DNA of 64,000 nucleotides from Candidatus Dietzia intestinipullorum (GTDB lineage: Bacteria > Actinomycetota > Actinomycetes > Mycobacteriales > Mycobacteriaceae): NCBI GenBank assembly GCA_019119635.1, contig DWWP01000015.1:1-64000 (forward strand). The letters run 5' to 3'. Of the stretch, positions 20,571 to 30,229 are shown piece by piece (position 1 is the stretch's first letter; every line of letters starts with the position of its first letter). Below the pieces are notes generated by a model. The model ran no database searches and was not told the origin of the DNA. It worked only from the letters and a program-made list of their open reading frames with translations. The translations under genes were made by a program, and so were the position numbers.

Positions 20571-21311
20571 TCAGATGTGCCGCCCGCCGGTGATCTCCAG
20601 GACGGTCCCCGTCATGTAGCTCGACAGGTCGCTGGCCAGGAACAGCACGACGTTCGCGACCTCGGCCGGCTCGGCCGCGCGCCCCATGGGGATCTCGGCC
20701 ATCTTCTCGTCCCACACGTGCTGCGGCATGGCCAACGTCATCGCGGTACGGATCAGGCCCGGTTGCACCGCGTTGACCCGGACTCCGGCGAACGCGACCT
20801 CCTTGGCGGCCGACTTGGTCAGGCCCACGATCCCGGCCTTGGCCGCCGAGTAGTTGGTCTGCCCCACGAGCCCGACCTTGCCGGAGATCGAGGAGAGGTT
20901 GACGATCGCGCCACCGCCGTGTTCCCGCATCCGGGAGGCCGCCGCACGGGTGCCGTTCCAGGTGCCCTTGAGGTGGATCGCGATGATCTCGTCGAACTGC
21001 TCCTCGGTCATCTTCCGCATGGTGGCGTCCCTGGTCACGCCGGCGTTGTTGACAAACACGCCGAGCGGCCCGAACGCGTCCTCCGCCGCGTCGATCACGG
21101 CCTCGACCGCCGATCCGTCGCGGACGTCGCACCGCCGGTACCGCACCACGTCCTCGCCGCCGAGCTCGGCGACCGCCGCCGCGCCGGCCTCGTCGTCGAT
21201 GTCCCCGATCATCACCCGGGCCCCGGCGTCGATGAACGTCCTCGCGATCTCGAACCCGATGCCGCGTGCGGCCCCGGTGATCACGGCCGTGCGCCCGTCA
21301 AGCATCCCCAT
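20571..21311 (-). CDS. SDR oxidoreductase, FabG/3-hydroxyacyl-CoA dehydrogenase-like
   Basis: A 246-aa classical short-chain dehydrogenase. TGAARGIG is the nucleotide-binding motif and NNAG follows the Rossmann strand. The catalytic set is Ser in LSSISGKVG, with Tyr and Lys in [11 protein letters not shown] at the end of strand 2 suggests NAD preference. Its start overlaps the end of the acyl-CoA dehydrogenase gene by 14 bp, indicating coupling. In this cluster the likely role is oxidation of a 3-hydroxyacyl-CoA made by the MaoC hydratase, or reduction of a ketoacyl-CoA. Confidence 0.85.
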   Translation of the reverse strand: MGMLDGRTAVITGAARGIGFEIARTFIDAGARVMIGDIDDEAGAAAVAELGGEDVVRYRRCDVRDGSAVEAVIDAAEDAFGPLGVFVNNAGVTRDATMRKMTEEQFDEIIAIHLKGTWNGTRAAASRMREHGGGAIVNLSSISGKVGLVGQTNYSAAKAGIVGLTKSAAKEVAFAGVRVNAVQPGLIRTAMTLAMPQHVWDEKMAEIPMGRAAEPAEVANVVLFLASDLSSYMTGTVLEITGGRHI

Positions 21312-22554
21312 GGTGTGCGTCCTTCCCTCGTGAGTGCGGGCCCCGGCCGGCCCCGGCCTGGCCGCTCACCGCGTTCGCGCGGCGGATCAGCCCGCCGCCG
21401 ACGATCAGGCGTTGGATCTCGCTGGTCCCCTCGTACAGCCGGAGGAGTCTGATGTCGCGGTAGATCCGCTCGACCGCGACCCCGCGCATGTAGCCGCTGC
21501 CGCCGTGGATCTGCACGGCCAGGTCGGCGACGTCGCCCGCCATCTCGGTGCAGTACAGCTTGGCGGCGGAGGGCGCGATCCGCCGGTCCTCCCCCGAGTC
21601 GTATGCCGCGGCCGTCTCCCGCACCAGCGCACGGCCGGCCGCGACCCCGGCGTACTGGTCGGCGAGCATGGCCTGGACCAGCTGGAAGCCACCGATGGGT
21701 GTGCCGCCCTGCTCGGTGGCGGCCGCGTGCGCGACCGACTCGTCGTGCGCCCGCTGCGCCGCCCCCACCGCCACCGCCGCGATGTGAGCACGCCCGCGGG
21801 CGAGCGAGGTCATCGCGGCGCGGTAGCCGGCATCGACGTCGCCACCTACCAGCGCCGAGCCGGGAACCCGCACGCCCTGCAGAGCGACCTCCGCCGTGAG
21901 GGCGCCCTCCTGTCCCATCTTGCGGTCGGGCGGGCCCACGCTCAGCCCCGGGGCGTCGCCCGGGACGAGGAACACCGCGATCCCCGGCCCGCTCTCGTCG
22001 GCGGGACGGGTGCGGGCGAACACCACGAACAGGTCGGCGAGCGGGGCGTTGGTGATGAACCGTTTGGTCCCGTCGAGCACCCAGTCGTCGCCGTCCCGGA
22101 CCGCCCGCGTGGTGAGGCCGGCCGGGTTCGACCCCGCCCCGTCCTCGGTGAGCGCGAACGAGGCGATCACGCCGCCGGAGGCCAGCCGCGGCAGCCACCG
22201 GTCCCGCTGCTGGTCGGTACCGAAGTTCACCAGGACCTGGCCGGCGATCCCGTTGTTGGTGCCGAAGAGGGAACGCACCGCCAGGCTGGTGTAGCCGAAC
22301 TCCATGGCCAGCTCGACGTCCTGTCGCAGATCCAGGCCCAGTCCGCCCCACCGCTGCGGGATCGCGTACCCGAACAGTCCCATGTCGGCCAGACCCGAAC
22401 GGATGTCCGCAGGGACCTCGTCGGCGTCGGCGATCTCCTGCTCCCGCGGGACGACCGCGGTACGGATGAACCCGCGGGTGGCCGCCACGATGTCCGCGAA
22501 GTCCTCCGCGGACACCTCGGATGTCGCCGCGTCCGCTCGGTCGCGCATCGTCAC
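21298..22554 (-). CDS. Acyl-CoA dehydrogenase (canonical, Glu base)
   Basis: FAD-dependent alpha,beta-dehydrogenase of 418 aa. It shows [19 protein letters not shown] and [18 protein letters not shown] from the FAD/acyl pocket, [11 protein letters not shown], and [12 protein letters not shown], in which the Glu is the usual catalytic base. It therefore looks like an ordinary oxidative acyl-CoA dehydrogenase, unlike the second dehydrogenase in this cluster. It follows the thiolase gene after a 93-bp gap that contains a hairpin, so it may also have its own promoter. The 441-aa overlapping ORF is a shadow. Confidence 0.9.
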   Translation of the reverse strand: MTMRDRADAATSEVSAEDFADIVAATRGFIRTAVVPREQEIADADEVPADIRSGLADMGLFGYAIPQRWGGLGLDLRQDVELAMEFGYTSLAVRSLFGTNNGIAGQVLVNFGTDQQRDRWLPRLASGGVIASFALTEDGAGSNPAGLTTRAVRDGDDWVLDGTKRFITNAPLADLFVVFARTRPADESGPGIAVFLVPGDAPGLSVGPPDRKMGQEGALTAEVALQGVRVPGSALVGGDVDAGYRAAMTSLARGRAHIAAVAVGAAQRAHDESVAHAAATEQGGTPIGGFQLVQAMLADQYAGVAAGRALVRETAAAYDSGEDRRIAPSAAKLYCTEMAGDVADLAVQIHGGSGYMRGVAVERIYRDIRLLRLYEGTSEIQRLIVGGGLIRRANAVSGQAGAGRGPHSRGKDAHHGDA

Positions 22555-22610
22555 ACCTCTTTCGTCCTCCGGAGGATAACCCCGGGGGACGCGCCGGATG
22601 AGGCATCTCG

Positions 22611-22645
22611 CGAGCCCCGACCGCGTCCGCGGCGGCCGGGGCTCG
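22611..22645 (-). terminator. Hairpin directly downstream of thiolase
   Basis: cgagccccg and cggggctcg form a perfect 9-bp stem just after the thiolase stop. It may end or attenuate transcription between the promoter-proximal six genes and the distal three. No T-tract. Confidence 0.4.
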
Positions 22646-22647
22646 GG

Positions 22648-23790
22648 TCAGAGCAGCTCGATGATGGTGGCGTTGGCCTGGCCGCCGCCCTCACACATCG
22701 TCTGCAGTCCGTACTTGACGCCCTGCGCCCGCATGTGGGCGATCATGTCCGACATGATCCGCGCGCCGGAGCCGCCGAGGGGGTGCCCGAGCGCGATCGC
22801 GCCGCCGTTGGGGTTGACCCTGGCCGGATCGGCGCCGGTCTCGGCGAGCCACGCCAGCGGCACCGAGGCGAAGGCCTCGTTGACCTCGAACACCCCGATG
22901 TCGTCGATCGACAGTCCCGACTTCTGCAACACCTTGGCGGTGGCCGGGATCGGGGCGGTGAGCATGATGACCGGGTCGTCGCCGGCCAGCGTGGCGGTGT
23001 GCACCCGCGCGAGGGGCGTGCACCCGTTCCTGGCGGCGGCCTCCTCGCTCATCACCAGGATCGCCGCGGACCCGTCGGAGATCTGCGAGGCGTTGCCGGC
23101 GCTGATGACCCCGCCCTCCTTGAACGGGGTCTTGAGCCCGGCCAGTGCCTCGACCGTGCTCCCCCGCCGGATGCCCTCGTCGGTGTCCATGACGCCGTCC
23201 GGGGTCTGCACGGGGACGATGTGCCCGGCAAAGAATCCGGCGTCCTGCGCCGCGGCCGCCTTGGAGTGTGATGCCACCGCGAACTCGTCGAGCTGGCCGC
23301 GGCCGAAGCCCCACCGCTCGGCGATCATCTCGGCGCCCACGCCCTGGTCGGGGGCGACGCCGTCGTAGCGCTCCAGGAATTTCTCCCCGTAGGGGAACGA
23401 GTCGGAGGAGATGTGCGAGCCCATCGGCACGCGCGTCATGGACTCGACGCCGCCGGCCACCACGACGTCGTGGTATCCGGACTCGACGACGGCGACGGCG
23501 AAGCTCAGTGCCTGCTGCGACGAGCCGCACTGGCGGTCGATCGTCACGCCGTTGACCGTCTCCGGCCAGCCCGCCGACAGTGCTGCCGTCCGCGCGATGT
23601 CGCCGGCCTGCTCACCGCCCTGTGTCACGCAGCCCCAGATCACGTCCTCGACGACGGACGGGTCGACACCCGCGCGCTCGACGAGCCCGTTCAACACGGT
23701 CGCCGACAGGTCGGCCGGGTGGACGCCCGCCAGGCCTCCCTTGCGCTTGCCCACCGCGCTGCGCACGGCCTCCACGATCACTGCACCCAT
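22648..23790 (-). CDS. Acetyl-CoA acyltransferase (thiolase)
   Basis: A 380-aa thiolase with the nucleophilic Cys in DRQCGSSQQA, the His motif VFEVNEAFA and NPNGGAIALGHPLGGSGAR, and the C-terminal catalytic Cys in CEGGGQANA. It cleaves 3-ketoacyl-CoA with CoA to acetyl-CoA or propionyl-CoA plus a shortened acyl-CoA. It lies 54 bp downstream of the ACAD11-like dehydrogenase in the same operon, which fits the last step of a beta-oxidation spiral. It differs in sequence from the second thiolase at 52147. Confidence 0.92.
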   Translation of the reverse strand: MGAVIVEAVRSAVGKRKGGLAGVHPADLSATVLNGLVERAGVDPSVVEDVIWGCVTQGGEQAGDIARTAALSAGWPETVNGVTIDRQCGSSQQALSFAVAVVESGYHDVVVAGGVESMTRVPMGSHISSDSFPYGEKFLERYDGVAPDQGVGAEMIAERWGFGRGQLDEFAVASHSKAAAAQDAGFFAGHIVPVQTPDGVMDTDEGIRRGSTVEALAGLKTPFKEGGVISAGNASQISDGSAAILVMSEEAAARNGCTPLARVHTATLAGDDPVIMLTAPIPATAKVLQKSGLSIDDIGVFEVNEAFASVPLAWLAETGADPARVNPNGGAIALGHPLGGSGARIMSDMIAHMRAQGVKYGLQTMCEGGGQANATIIELL

Positions 23791-23844
23791 GTTCTTCTCT
23801 CCTTGATCCGGTCGTCCCCCGACGATTGTCTGTACATCCTGGTA

Positions 23845-25050
23845 TCAGCCGACGTAGGGCGGCGTGCGGCGGAGTTCACCGCGCGCGATCGTCCGGCGGT
23901 GCACCGCATCGGGCCCGTCGACGATCCGCAGTGCGCGCGCCCACGCGTAGAAGTACGCGAGCGGGGTGTCCCCGGAGACGCCCGCGCCGCCGAATATCTC
24001 GATGGCCCGGTCGATCACCGTGCACGCCACCCGGGGCGCGATCACCTTGATCGCCGAGATCTCGAAGCGCGCGTCCTTGGCGCCGACGGTGTCGATCATC
24101 CAGGCGCAGTGCTGTACCTGCAGCCGCGCCTGGTCGATCTCGATCCGCGAGTTGGCGATGTGTTCCTGCACCACACCCTGCTCGGACAGGTACCCGCCGA
24201 ACGCGTGGCGGGATTTGGCGCGGTCGACCATCAGTGCCAGCGCGCGCTCGGCCATGCCGATCGCCCGCATGGCGTGGTGGATGCGGCCGGGCCCCAGGCG
24301 GGCCTGGGCGATCGCGAAGCCGGCGCCCTCGTCGCCGAGCAGGTTCTCGGCGGGCACCCGGACGTCGTCGAACACGAGCTCGCAGTGCCCGTGCTGGTCC
24401 TGATAGCCGAACAGGGGGAGGTTGCGCTCGATGGTCAGCCCCGGGGTGTCCCGCGGCACGAGGACCATCGACTGCTGCCGGTGGGTCTCGGCGTCCGGGT
24501 CAGTCTTGCCCATGACGATGAGGATCTCGCAGCGCGTGTCTGCCACGCCGGTGATCCACCACTTGCGGCCGTTGATCACGTACTCGTCGCCCTCGCGGCG
24601 GATCACCGTCTGGACGTTGGTCGCGTCGGAGGACGCGACGTCGGGCTCGGTCATGGCGTACGCCGAGCGCATCGTGCCCTCCTTGAGCGGCTCGAGGTAC
24701 TCGGCCTTCTGCGCGTCGGTGCCGAACAGGTGGAGGGTCTCCATGTTGCCGGTGTCGGGCGCCTGGGAGTTGATGGCCTCGGGCGCGATGACGGGCGACC
24801 AGCCGGTGATCTCCGAGACCGAGGCGAACTCGAGGTTGGAGATGCCGGACCACTCGGGCAGGAAGAGGTTCCACAGCCCGCGGCGGCGGGCCTCGTCCTT
24901 GAGGTCCTCCATCACCGGCGGGTAGGCGTTGTCGCCGTGCTCGCGCAGGTACTCGCGCCACACCGGCTCCGCGGGGAACACATGCTCACGCATGAACTCC
25001 CACATGTTCTCCTGCAGCTCCACGCTGCGCTGGCTGTATGCGAATTCCAT
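23845..25050 (-). CDS. ACAD10/11- or LvaC-like acyl-CoA dehydrogenase family protein
   Basis: A 401-aa acyl-CoA dehydrogenase fold: YAMTEPDVASSDATNVQT and WWITGVADTRCEILIVMGKTD in the flavin pocket, IFGGAGVSGDTPLAYFYAWARALRI near the end. Where ordinary dehydrogenases have an EGT-type Glu motif, it reads RIVDGPDAVHRR, the pattern of the ACAD10/11 subgroup. In that subgroup (LvaC, ACAD11) the reaction reported is conversion of 4-phosphoacyl-CoA to an enoyl-CoA, not simple oxidation. An APH-fold kinase gene lies two genes upstream in the same operon, which supports that reading. Direct biochemical role is inference. Confidence 0.85.
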   Translation of the reverse strand: MEFAYSQRSVELQENMWEFMREHVFPAEPVWREYLREHGDNAYPPVMEDLKDEARRRGLWNLFLPEWSGISNLEFASVSEITGWSPVIAPEAINSQAPDTGNMETLHLFGTDAQKAEYLEPLKEGTMRSAYAMTEPDVASSDATNVQTVIRREGDEYVINGRKWWITGVADTRCEILIVMGKTDPDAETHRQQSMVLVPRDTPGLTIERNLPLFGYQDQHGHCELVFDDVRVPAENLLGDEGAGFAIAQARLGPGRIHHAMRAIGMAERALALMVDRAKSRHAFGGYLSEQGVVQEHIANSRIEIDQARLQVQHCAWMIDTVGAKDARFEISAIKVIAPRVACTVIDRAIEIFGGAGVSGDTPLAYFYAWARALRIVDGPDAVHRRTIARGELRRTPPYVG

Positions 25051-25093
25051 GGTTCTACTCCTGTCGAGGGCGAAGTGGGTGTCGGTTAGCGCG

Positions 25094-25933
25094 TCAGTGC
25101 ATGGTCATGCCGCCGTCGACGGTGAGGGTGGTCGCGGTGATGAACGACGCCGCGTCCGAGGCCAGGAAGACGAGGGCGGCGTCGAGCTCGGGCTGCAGCC
25201 CGAGCCTGCCGAACACGGTGCTCGACGTGATGTCGTCGAGCATGGGCGCGGGGATCTCGTCGGTCATCTCGGAGGCGAAGTACCCGGGAGCCAGCGCGTT
25301 GACGCGGATCCCCCGCCTGCTCCCCCACTGCGCCGCGAGGTCGCGGGTCAGCCCGAGCACCGCGGCCTTGGTGGCCGAGTACGCGGCCTGGGGCGCGAAG
25401 CCGGCGGTGAGCCCCAGGACGCTGGCGATGTTGACGATGCTCGATCCCGGCCCCATCACGGCAGCGCACTCCTTGGCCGCCCAGTACGCACCGCTCAAGT
25501 TCACGTCCACCACGGAACGGAACTGCTCGGGGCTCTCCTTGAGCGCGGGCACAGCGGTCCCCAGTCCGGCGTTGTTGACCAGGATGTCGAGACGACCGTG
25601 CTCCTCCGTCGCGGCGCGGGCCATGGCCGCGCACTGCTCGGGGTCGGCCACGTCGCAGCTCACGGTGGAGGCGCGCCCTCCGGCGCCCCGGATCTCGTCG
25701 GCGAGCGCCTCGAGGCGCTCCTTCCTGCGGGCGGCGAGCACGACCGTCGCCCCTGCCGAGGACAGAGCGCGGGCGAAGCCGGCGCCCAGCCCTGACGAGG
25801 CGCCGGTGACGATCGCGACCCGGCCGTCCAGACGGAACCGGTCGAGAACCGGGACGCGGGCGCCGGAGACGTCGCCCGTGCGGGGATCCACGGGCGCGGG
25901 CTGGTCGGTCATGTACTCCTCCATCGCGGTCAT
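25094..25933 (-). CDS. SDR oxidoreductase
   Basis: A 279-aa short-chain dehydrogenase with GASSGLGAGFA, AARRKERL after strand 2 (suggesting NADP), NNAG, and the Ser/Tyr/Lys set in NIASVLG and AYSATKAA. ATG 25933 forms an ATGA overlap with the stop of the phosphotransferase gene, so it is translated with it. A second ATG at 25912 (MTDQPAPV) is possible. Sitting between kinase and LvaC-like genes it occupies the role of LvaD, the SDR reducing a 4-ketoacyl-CoA to 4-hydroxyacyl-CoA. That role is inferred from context. Confidence 0.85.
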   Translation of the reverse strand: MTAMEEYMTDQPAPVDPRTGDVSGARVPVLDRFRLDGRVAIVTGASSGLGAGFARALSSAGATVVLAARRKERLEALADEIRGAGGRASTVSCDVADPEQCAAMARAATEEHGRLDILVNNAGLGTAVPALKESPEQFRSVVDVNLSGAYWAAKECAAVMGPGSSIVNIASVLGLTAGFAPQAAYSATKAAVLGLTRDLAAQWGSRRGIRVNALAPGYFASEMTDEIPAPMLDDITSSTVFGRLGLQPELDAALVFLASDAASFITATTLTVDGGMTMH

Positions 25934-27006
25934 GCTCCGCGGGTGTCGAGAATCGAGTGGCCGTATTCGACCAGCTCACGGATCTGCGGGCCGATGTCGC
26001 CGAAGTCCTGACCCGCCATGTCGCCGGCCTCGGAACGGGTGGCCACCCCCTGGGCGATCGCGGCGAACTTGAAGGTGGCGAATCCCAGGTACCAGGGCAG
26101 CTCCTCCGGGTCGGTGCCGGTGGCCGCGCAGTACCGGTCCAGCAGCCGCCGCGGCCCGGGCCACCCCGGCCCGGTGGTCAGGCTCGGGATGAGCGGCACC
26201 TCCGGGCCGTCCGGATCGCCCCAGTACAGGACCGTCTGGGCCAGGTCCGCCACCGGGTCACCGAGGGTGGACAGCTCCCAGTCGAGGATCGCCTTGATGC
26301 GTCCCGGGTCGTCGGGGTCGACCACGCAGTTGTCCATGCGGTAGTCACCGTGGATGATCCGCGACGACGGCGAGGTGGGCATGTCCTGTCGGAGCCGCTC
26401 CGCGAGCACGGGGAGCCGGTCTGCGCGGACGGAGTCGGTGGCCTTCTCCGACTGGCCCAGCCAGCGCCTCAGCTGTCGTTCCAGATAGCCGTCCGGGCGA
26501 CCGAGGTCCCCCAGCCCCACGGCGTCCTGGTCGACGGCGTGGAGCGCGACCAGCGCGTCGATCTGGGCGTCGGCCATGGCGGCCTTGTCGTCGTCGTCCT
26601 CGGCGTAGCCCTCCGGCAGCCGGTCGCGGATGACGTGGCCGTCCACCTTCTCCATCACGTAGTACGGCACCCCGAGATCCTCCCCGGAGGTCTCGCTGAG
26701 CAGGATCTTCGCGACCGGGACGTCGGTCGATGCCAGCCCCTGCTGGATGCGGGCCTCGCGGGCCATGTCGTGCGCGCTGGGCAGGAGGTCGCCGGTGGGC
26801 GGCCGGCGCAGGATCAGTTCGCCGGCGTCGGAGCGCAGGGTGAAGGTGAGGTTGGACTTGCCGCCCGCGATGAGTTCGGCGGTGAAGTCGGTCCAGGCCC
26901 CCTCGCCCGTGGCGGCGGCGATCCTGGGGCCGACGAGGTCGGGGCGGAGCAGTTCGTCGACGGGGAGATCGGTGGTCTGTGCGTCTGGGTCTGTCATCAG
27001 CCTCAT
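25930..27006 (-). CDS. APH-fold phosphotransferase, candidate 4-hydroxyacyl-CoA kinase (LvaA-like)
   Basis: A 358-aa aminoglycoside-phosphotransferase-fold kinase. GGKSNLTFTLRSDAGELILRRPP is the N-lobe typical of the ACAD10/11-type kinase subgroup. HGDYRMDNCVV is the catalytic loop with its Asp and Asn, and ILDWELSTLGDPVADLA has the metal-binding Asp. In Pseudomonas LvaA and mammalian ACAD10/11 such kinases phosphorylate the 4-hydroxyl of 4-hydroxyacyl-CoA. The surrounding synthetase, permease, SDR and LvaC-like genes fit this better than antibiotic resistance. No LvaB-like small partner gene is visible. Confidence 0.85.
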   Translation of the reverse strand: MRLMTDPDAQTTDLPVDELLRPDLVGPRIAAATGEGAWTDFTAELIAGGKSNLTFTLRSDAGELILRRPPTGDLLPSAHDMAREARIQQGLASTDVPVAKILLSETSGEDLGVPYYVMEKVDGHVIRDRLPEGYAEDDDDKAAMADAQIDALVALHAVDQDAVGLGDLGRPDGYLERQLRRWLGQSEKATDSVRADRLPVLAERLRQDMPTSPSSRIIHGDYRMDNCVVDPDDPGRIKAILDWELSTLGDPVADLAQTVLYWGDPDGPEVPLIPSLTTGPGWPGPRRLLDRYCAATGTDPEELPWYLGFATFKFAAIAQGVATRSEAGDMAGQDFGDIGPQIRELVEYGHSILDTRGA

Positions 27007-27042
27007 CCTCGCAATTCGTCAGCGGTCGGGGTTGTCATCTGC

Positions 27043-28386
27043 CTAGTCCTGGCCGACCCGGTGCAGGTCGCCGCCCTTTGTCTCCTTCATGAGCGCCGTC
27101 GCGATGACGGTGCAGACGCAGAGCGCGATGATGTAGGCGCTGATCATCCAGTAGACGTCCCACTGGATGAACGGGGCGTTGAGGTACGGCGCGCTGCCGC
27201 CGAAGACCGCGACGCTCAGGGAGTAGGCGAACCCGATGCCGGCCGAGCGCATCTTGGTGGGGAACGCCTCGGACATGAACGACGAGAGGATCGAGCCGGC
27301 GGCGGCGACGAAGGTCATGGCGATCAGCGAGGCCACGAAGAGGGTCCACGGCTCGTCCGTGATCATCCCCATGAGCGAATGCGTGGTGAGGATGGTGCCC
27401 GCGGCGAAGATGTAGATCACCGGGCGGCGGCCGATCTTGTCCGAGAGCAGGCCCCACAGCGGCAGGGTGCACAGGGCGACCAGCTGGCTGGCGAAGATCG
27501 CCCAGAACGCGCTGCCCGAATCCATGTCCTGCTGGGTGATGGCGAACGTGGAGGCGTACGAGCTCCAGGTGTAGTGGGCGACGGTGATGCCGGAGACCAT
27601 GGCCACGACGAGGGCGATGGCGCGGGCCATCCGGCCCTTGGAGAACGTCACGACCGGGGAGTCCTGGTCCGCGGCGGCGACGGTCTCGGCCTTGTCGAAC
27701 ACGTCCGACTCCTCCATGCCCGCACGCAGGTACAGGACGAAGAGCGCGAACACCGCACCGAGCCAGAACGGGATGCGCCAACCCCACTCGCCGACGGCGG
27801 ATTCGGAGAGCACCTCGGTGATACCGCCGCCGATGCCGTAGGCGATCACGGTGCCGCCCATGATGGCGACAAAGACGAGGCTCCCCCACATGCCGCGACG
27901 GTGCGGGGGCGCGATCTCGGCGACGTAGCTGTACGCGGTGGCGGACTCGCCGCCGTGCGCGAACCCCTGGACCATCCGGCACAGCAGGAGCAGCAGGGAG
28001 GCGAAGACGCCGAGCGTCTCGTAGCTGGGCAGCAGGCCGATGAGCAGGCTCGCGCTGGCCATCATGAGCATCGTGAAGATGAGGACGTACTTGCGGCCCT
28101 TGACGTCGGCGACGCGGCCGAACACGATCCCGCCGAGCGGACGCATGAGGAAGCCGACCGCGAACACGGCCAGGGTGGCCAGGAGCGCTGAGACCGGGTT
28201 CTCGTTGTTGAACATCACGGCGGCGATGTACGGCGCGAACACCGCATACGCGGTCCACTCGTACCACTCGAACAGCTGCCCGGTGGTGCTGGCGGCCAAT
28301 GAGCGGAGGGCGTTGGTGTTGCCGCGCGTGGACTGCGTCGGGCTTCCCTCTGCGGGCAGGTCGGGGTGGGAGGTGGCCTCGGCCAT
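27043..28386 (-). CDS. MFS transporter, metabolite:H+ symporter (MHS) family
   Basis: A 447-aa twelve-helix permease. FEWYEWTAYAVFAPYIAAVMF is the start typical of MHS-family carriers, followed by RPLGGIVFGRVADVKGRKYVL (the A-motif) and RMVQGFAHGGESATAYSYVAEIAPPHRRG. MHS members take up organic acids such as alpha-ketoglutarate, shikimate or proline-betaine. Between the acyl-CoA synthetase and kinase genes it most likely imports the carboxylic acid that the pathway degrades. Substrate identity cannot be read from sequence. Confidence 0.9.
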   Translation of the reverse strand: MAEATSHPDLPAEGSPTQSTRGNTNALRSLAASTTGQLFEWYEWTAYAVFAPYIAAVMFNNENPVSALLATLAVFAVGFLMRPLGGIVFGRVADVKGRKYVLIFTMLMMASASLLIGLLPSYETLGVFASLLLLLCRMVQGFAHGGESATAYSYVAEIAPPHRRGMWGSLVFVAIMGGTVIAYGIGGGITEVLSESAVGEWGWRIPFWLGAVFALFVLYLRAGMEESDVFDKAETVAAADQDSPVVTFSKGRMARAIALVVAMVSGITVAHYTWSSYASTFAITQQDMDSGSAFWAIFASQLVALCTLPLWGLLSDKIGRRPVIYIFAAGTILTTHSLMGMITDEPWTLFVASLIAMTFVAAAGSILSSFMSEAFPTKMRSAGIGFAYSLSVAVFGGSAPYLNAPFIQWDVYWMISAYIIALCVCTVIATALMKETKGGDLHRVGQD

Positions 28387-28434
28387 GTCGATTCCCTTCG
28401 GGGTGGGTTCAGGAGCTGTGAGGGCGGGGGCGGT

Positions 28435-30105
28435 TCAGGAGCTGCGGGAGGGGCTGTGCTCGTCGCGGAGTTCGCGACGACGGATCTTGCCGGTCTGGGT
28501 CTTGGGCAGTTCCGCGACCACGTGGACCTCGACCGGGCGCTTGTAGGCGGCGAGCCTGGAGCCGGCGAAGGCGATCAGCTCGTCCTCCGTGGCGGCCCGG
28601 CCGGCCTTGAGGGAGGCGAAGGCGACCACCTTCTCGCCGCGGTACTCGTCGGGGAGCCCGACGACGGCGGCCTCGAAGACCGCGTCGTGCTCGTACAGTG
28701 CGTCCTCGACCTCGCGAGGCCAGACCTTGTAGCCGGAGGAGTTGATCTGGTCCTTGAGCCTGTCCACGAGGTAGACCCACCCGTCGGAGTCCATGACGGC
28801 GACGTCCCCGGTGTGGAGCCGGCCGCCGGGCATGGTCGACCGCGTGGCCTCCTCGTTGCGCCAGTAGCCGGAGACGATCTGCGGCCCGGACAGGACCAGC
28901 TCGCCCTGCTCGCCGGGGCTGACGGTCCGGCCGTCGAGGCCCACCACCTGTGCGTCGATCCCCGGCAGCGGGACCCCGATGGACAGCGTGCCGCTCGACT
29001 CGTCGACGGGCGCTCGCGCCCCGGGCGGCACGGCGATGACCCCGGAGGTCGTCTCGGTCATCCCGTAGCCGTTGTGGATGTAGTGCCCGAAGCGCTGCCG
29101 GAAGCGGTCGACGGTCGATGGCGGGATCGGCGCCCCGCCGCTGTAGAGCGTCTTGACCGAGGCGAAGTGCTCCGGCCCCGCCTCCTCCAGTCGCATCAGC
29201 GCGTTGTAGGCGGTGATCGACCCGATCGTGTAGGTGACGCCGTGTTCGGAGAACGCGTCGAGCGTGACCTCGGGCCGGAAGCGTCCGGCGAAGACGAGCG
29301 TGGCGTCCTCGATGAGCCCGAGGGTCGCGTTGATGACCGCGCCGGTGATGTGGAACAGCGGAGCGATCGCCAGGACGACGTCGCCGGGCACGACCCCGAC
29401 GAAGTCGGCGAAGCTGCGGGCCACGGCCGCGACGTTGGCGTGGGAGTTCATCGCGCCCTTGGGCGGGCCGGTCGTCCCGGAGGTGTATGTCAGAAGTGCG
29501 AGATCGTCCGGGGAGATCGTGACGGGCTCCGGGCTCCGCCCCGCGTTCTCGCTGATGACGGTCATCAGGTCGCCGTCAACCGAGGCGTCCACCGTCTGGC
29601 CGGGGGCGAACGCCCGGGGGTCGTTCCTGGTCTGCAGATCCCGTTCGCTGGTGCTCAGGATCCAGCCGGCGCGGGTCCCGGCCACGCTGTCGCGGATCGC
29701 GGGCACGTCCGCGTCGGTCGCGATGATCCCGACGGCACCGGAGTCCTCGACCGGCATGCGCAGTTCGCGGCCGAAATACATGGGGTTGAGCACCACCGCC
29801 GCGGCGCCGATCTTCCACAGCGCGAGCATGGCGATCGCGTATTGCGGGACGTTCTGCAGGTGGATGCCGACGTGCTCGCCGGACCCGACGCCCCGGTCCT
29901 GCAACGCTGCGCCGAGCGCGTCGGACATCCGGTCGACCTCGCGCGCGGTCAGGGCCGTGTCGAAGTAGGCGATGGCGACGCGGTCGGGCGCGGCGTCGAC
30001 CCGGCGGCGCCACGCCTCGACCAGCGATGTCGGCTGCAGCACGGCACTCTCGTCGAGGCCCGGGCGGTACAGCGCCCGCCACGGACGCGACTCGTCTCGG
30101 GTCAT
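28435..30105 (-). CDS. AMP-forming acyl-CoA synthetase
   Basis: A 556-aa ANL-superfamily ligase that activates a carboxylic acid to its CoA thioester. TYTSGTTGPPKGAM is the P-loop motif, NGYGMTETTSG the A5 motif, GRLHTGDVAVMDSDGWVYLVDRLKDQINSSG the hinge region, and PKTQTGKIRRRELRD carries the catalytic Lys. ATG 30105 has a GGAGG site, and the 633-aa track version runs across the promoter. It is the first gene of the catabolic operon and is divergent from the TetR regulator gene. Confidence 0.92.
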   Translation of the reverse strand: MTRDESRPWRALYRPGLDESAVLQPTSLVEAWRRRVDAAPDRVAIAYFDTALTAREVDRMSDALGAALQDRGVGSGEHVGIHLQNVPQYAIAMLALWKIGAAAVVLNPMYFGRELRMPVEDSGAVGIIATDADVPAIRDSVAGTRAGWILSTSERDLQTRNDPRAFAPGQTVDASVDGDLMTVISENAGRSPEPVTISPDDLALLTYTSGTTGPPKGAMNSHANVAAVARSFADFVGVVPGDVVLAIAPLFHITGAVINATLGLIEDATLVFAGRFRPEVTLDAFSEHGVTYTIGSITAYNALMRLEEAGPEHFASVKTLYSGGAPIPPSTVDRFRQRFGHYIHNGYGMTETTSGVIAVPPGARAPVDESSGTLSIGVPLPGIDAQVVGLDGRTVSPGEQGELVLSGPQIVSGYWRNEEATRSTMPGGRLHTGDVAVMDSDGWVYLVDRLKDQINSSGYKVWPREVEDALYEHDAVFEAAVVGLPDEYRGEKVVAFASLKAGRAATEDELIAFAGSRLAAYKRPVEVHVVAELPKTQTGKIRRRELRDEHSPSRSS

Positions 30106-30129
30106 CGTTGGCCTCCGTTCCTTCGCCTC

Positions 30130-30147
30130 ACCGAACGATCGCTCGGT
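30130..30147. promoter_or_regulatory. TetR-type operator palindrome
   Basis: accgaacgatcgctcggt is an 18-bp palindrome with one mismatched pair, located in the 124-bp divergent promoter region between the synthetase and TetR genes. ACCGA-N-CGATCG-N-TCGGT resembles operators of fatty-acid-type TetR regulators. Probably the binding site by which the TetR protein represses both directions. Confidence 0.7.
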
Positions 30148-30229
30148 CTGTTGTAGTGTTGCGTGAGACACACCACATGTCAAGCGCGGGATGCCGACGT
30201 TGACGCGACGATCGAGGAGAATCCATCCG

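Noticed and set aside
22565-22580. cctccggagg palindrome upstream of the acyl-CoA dehydrogenase
   Set aside because: It mainly reflects the SD of the gene (GGAGG) and its complement; too short to call an operator.
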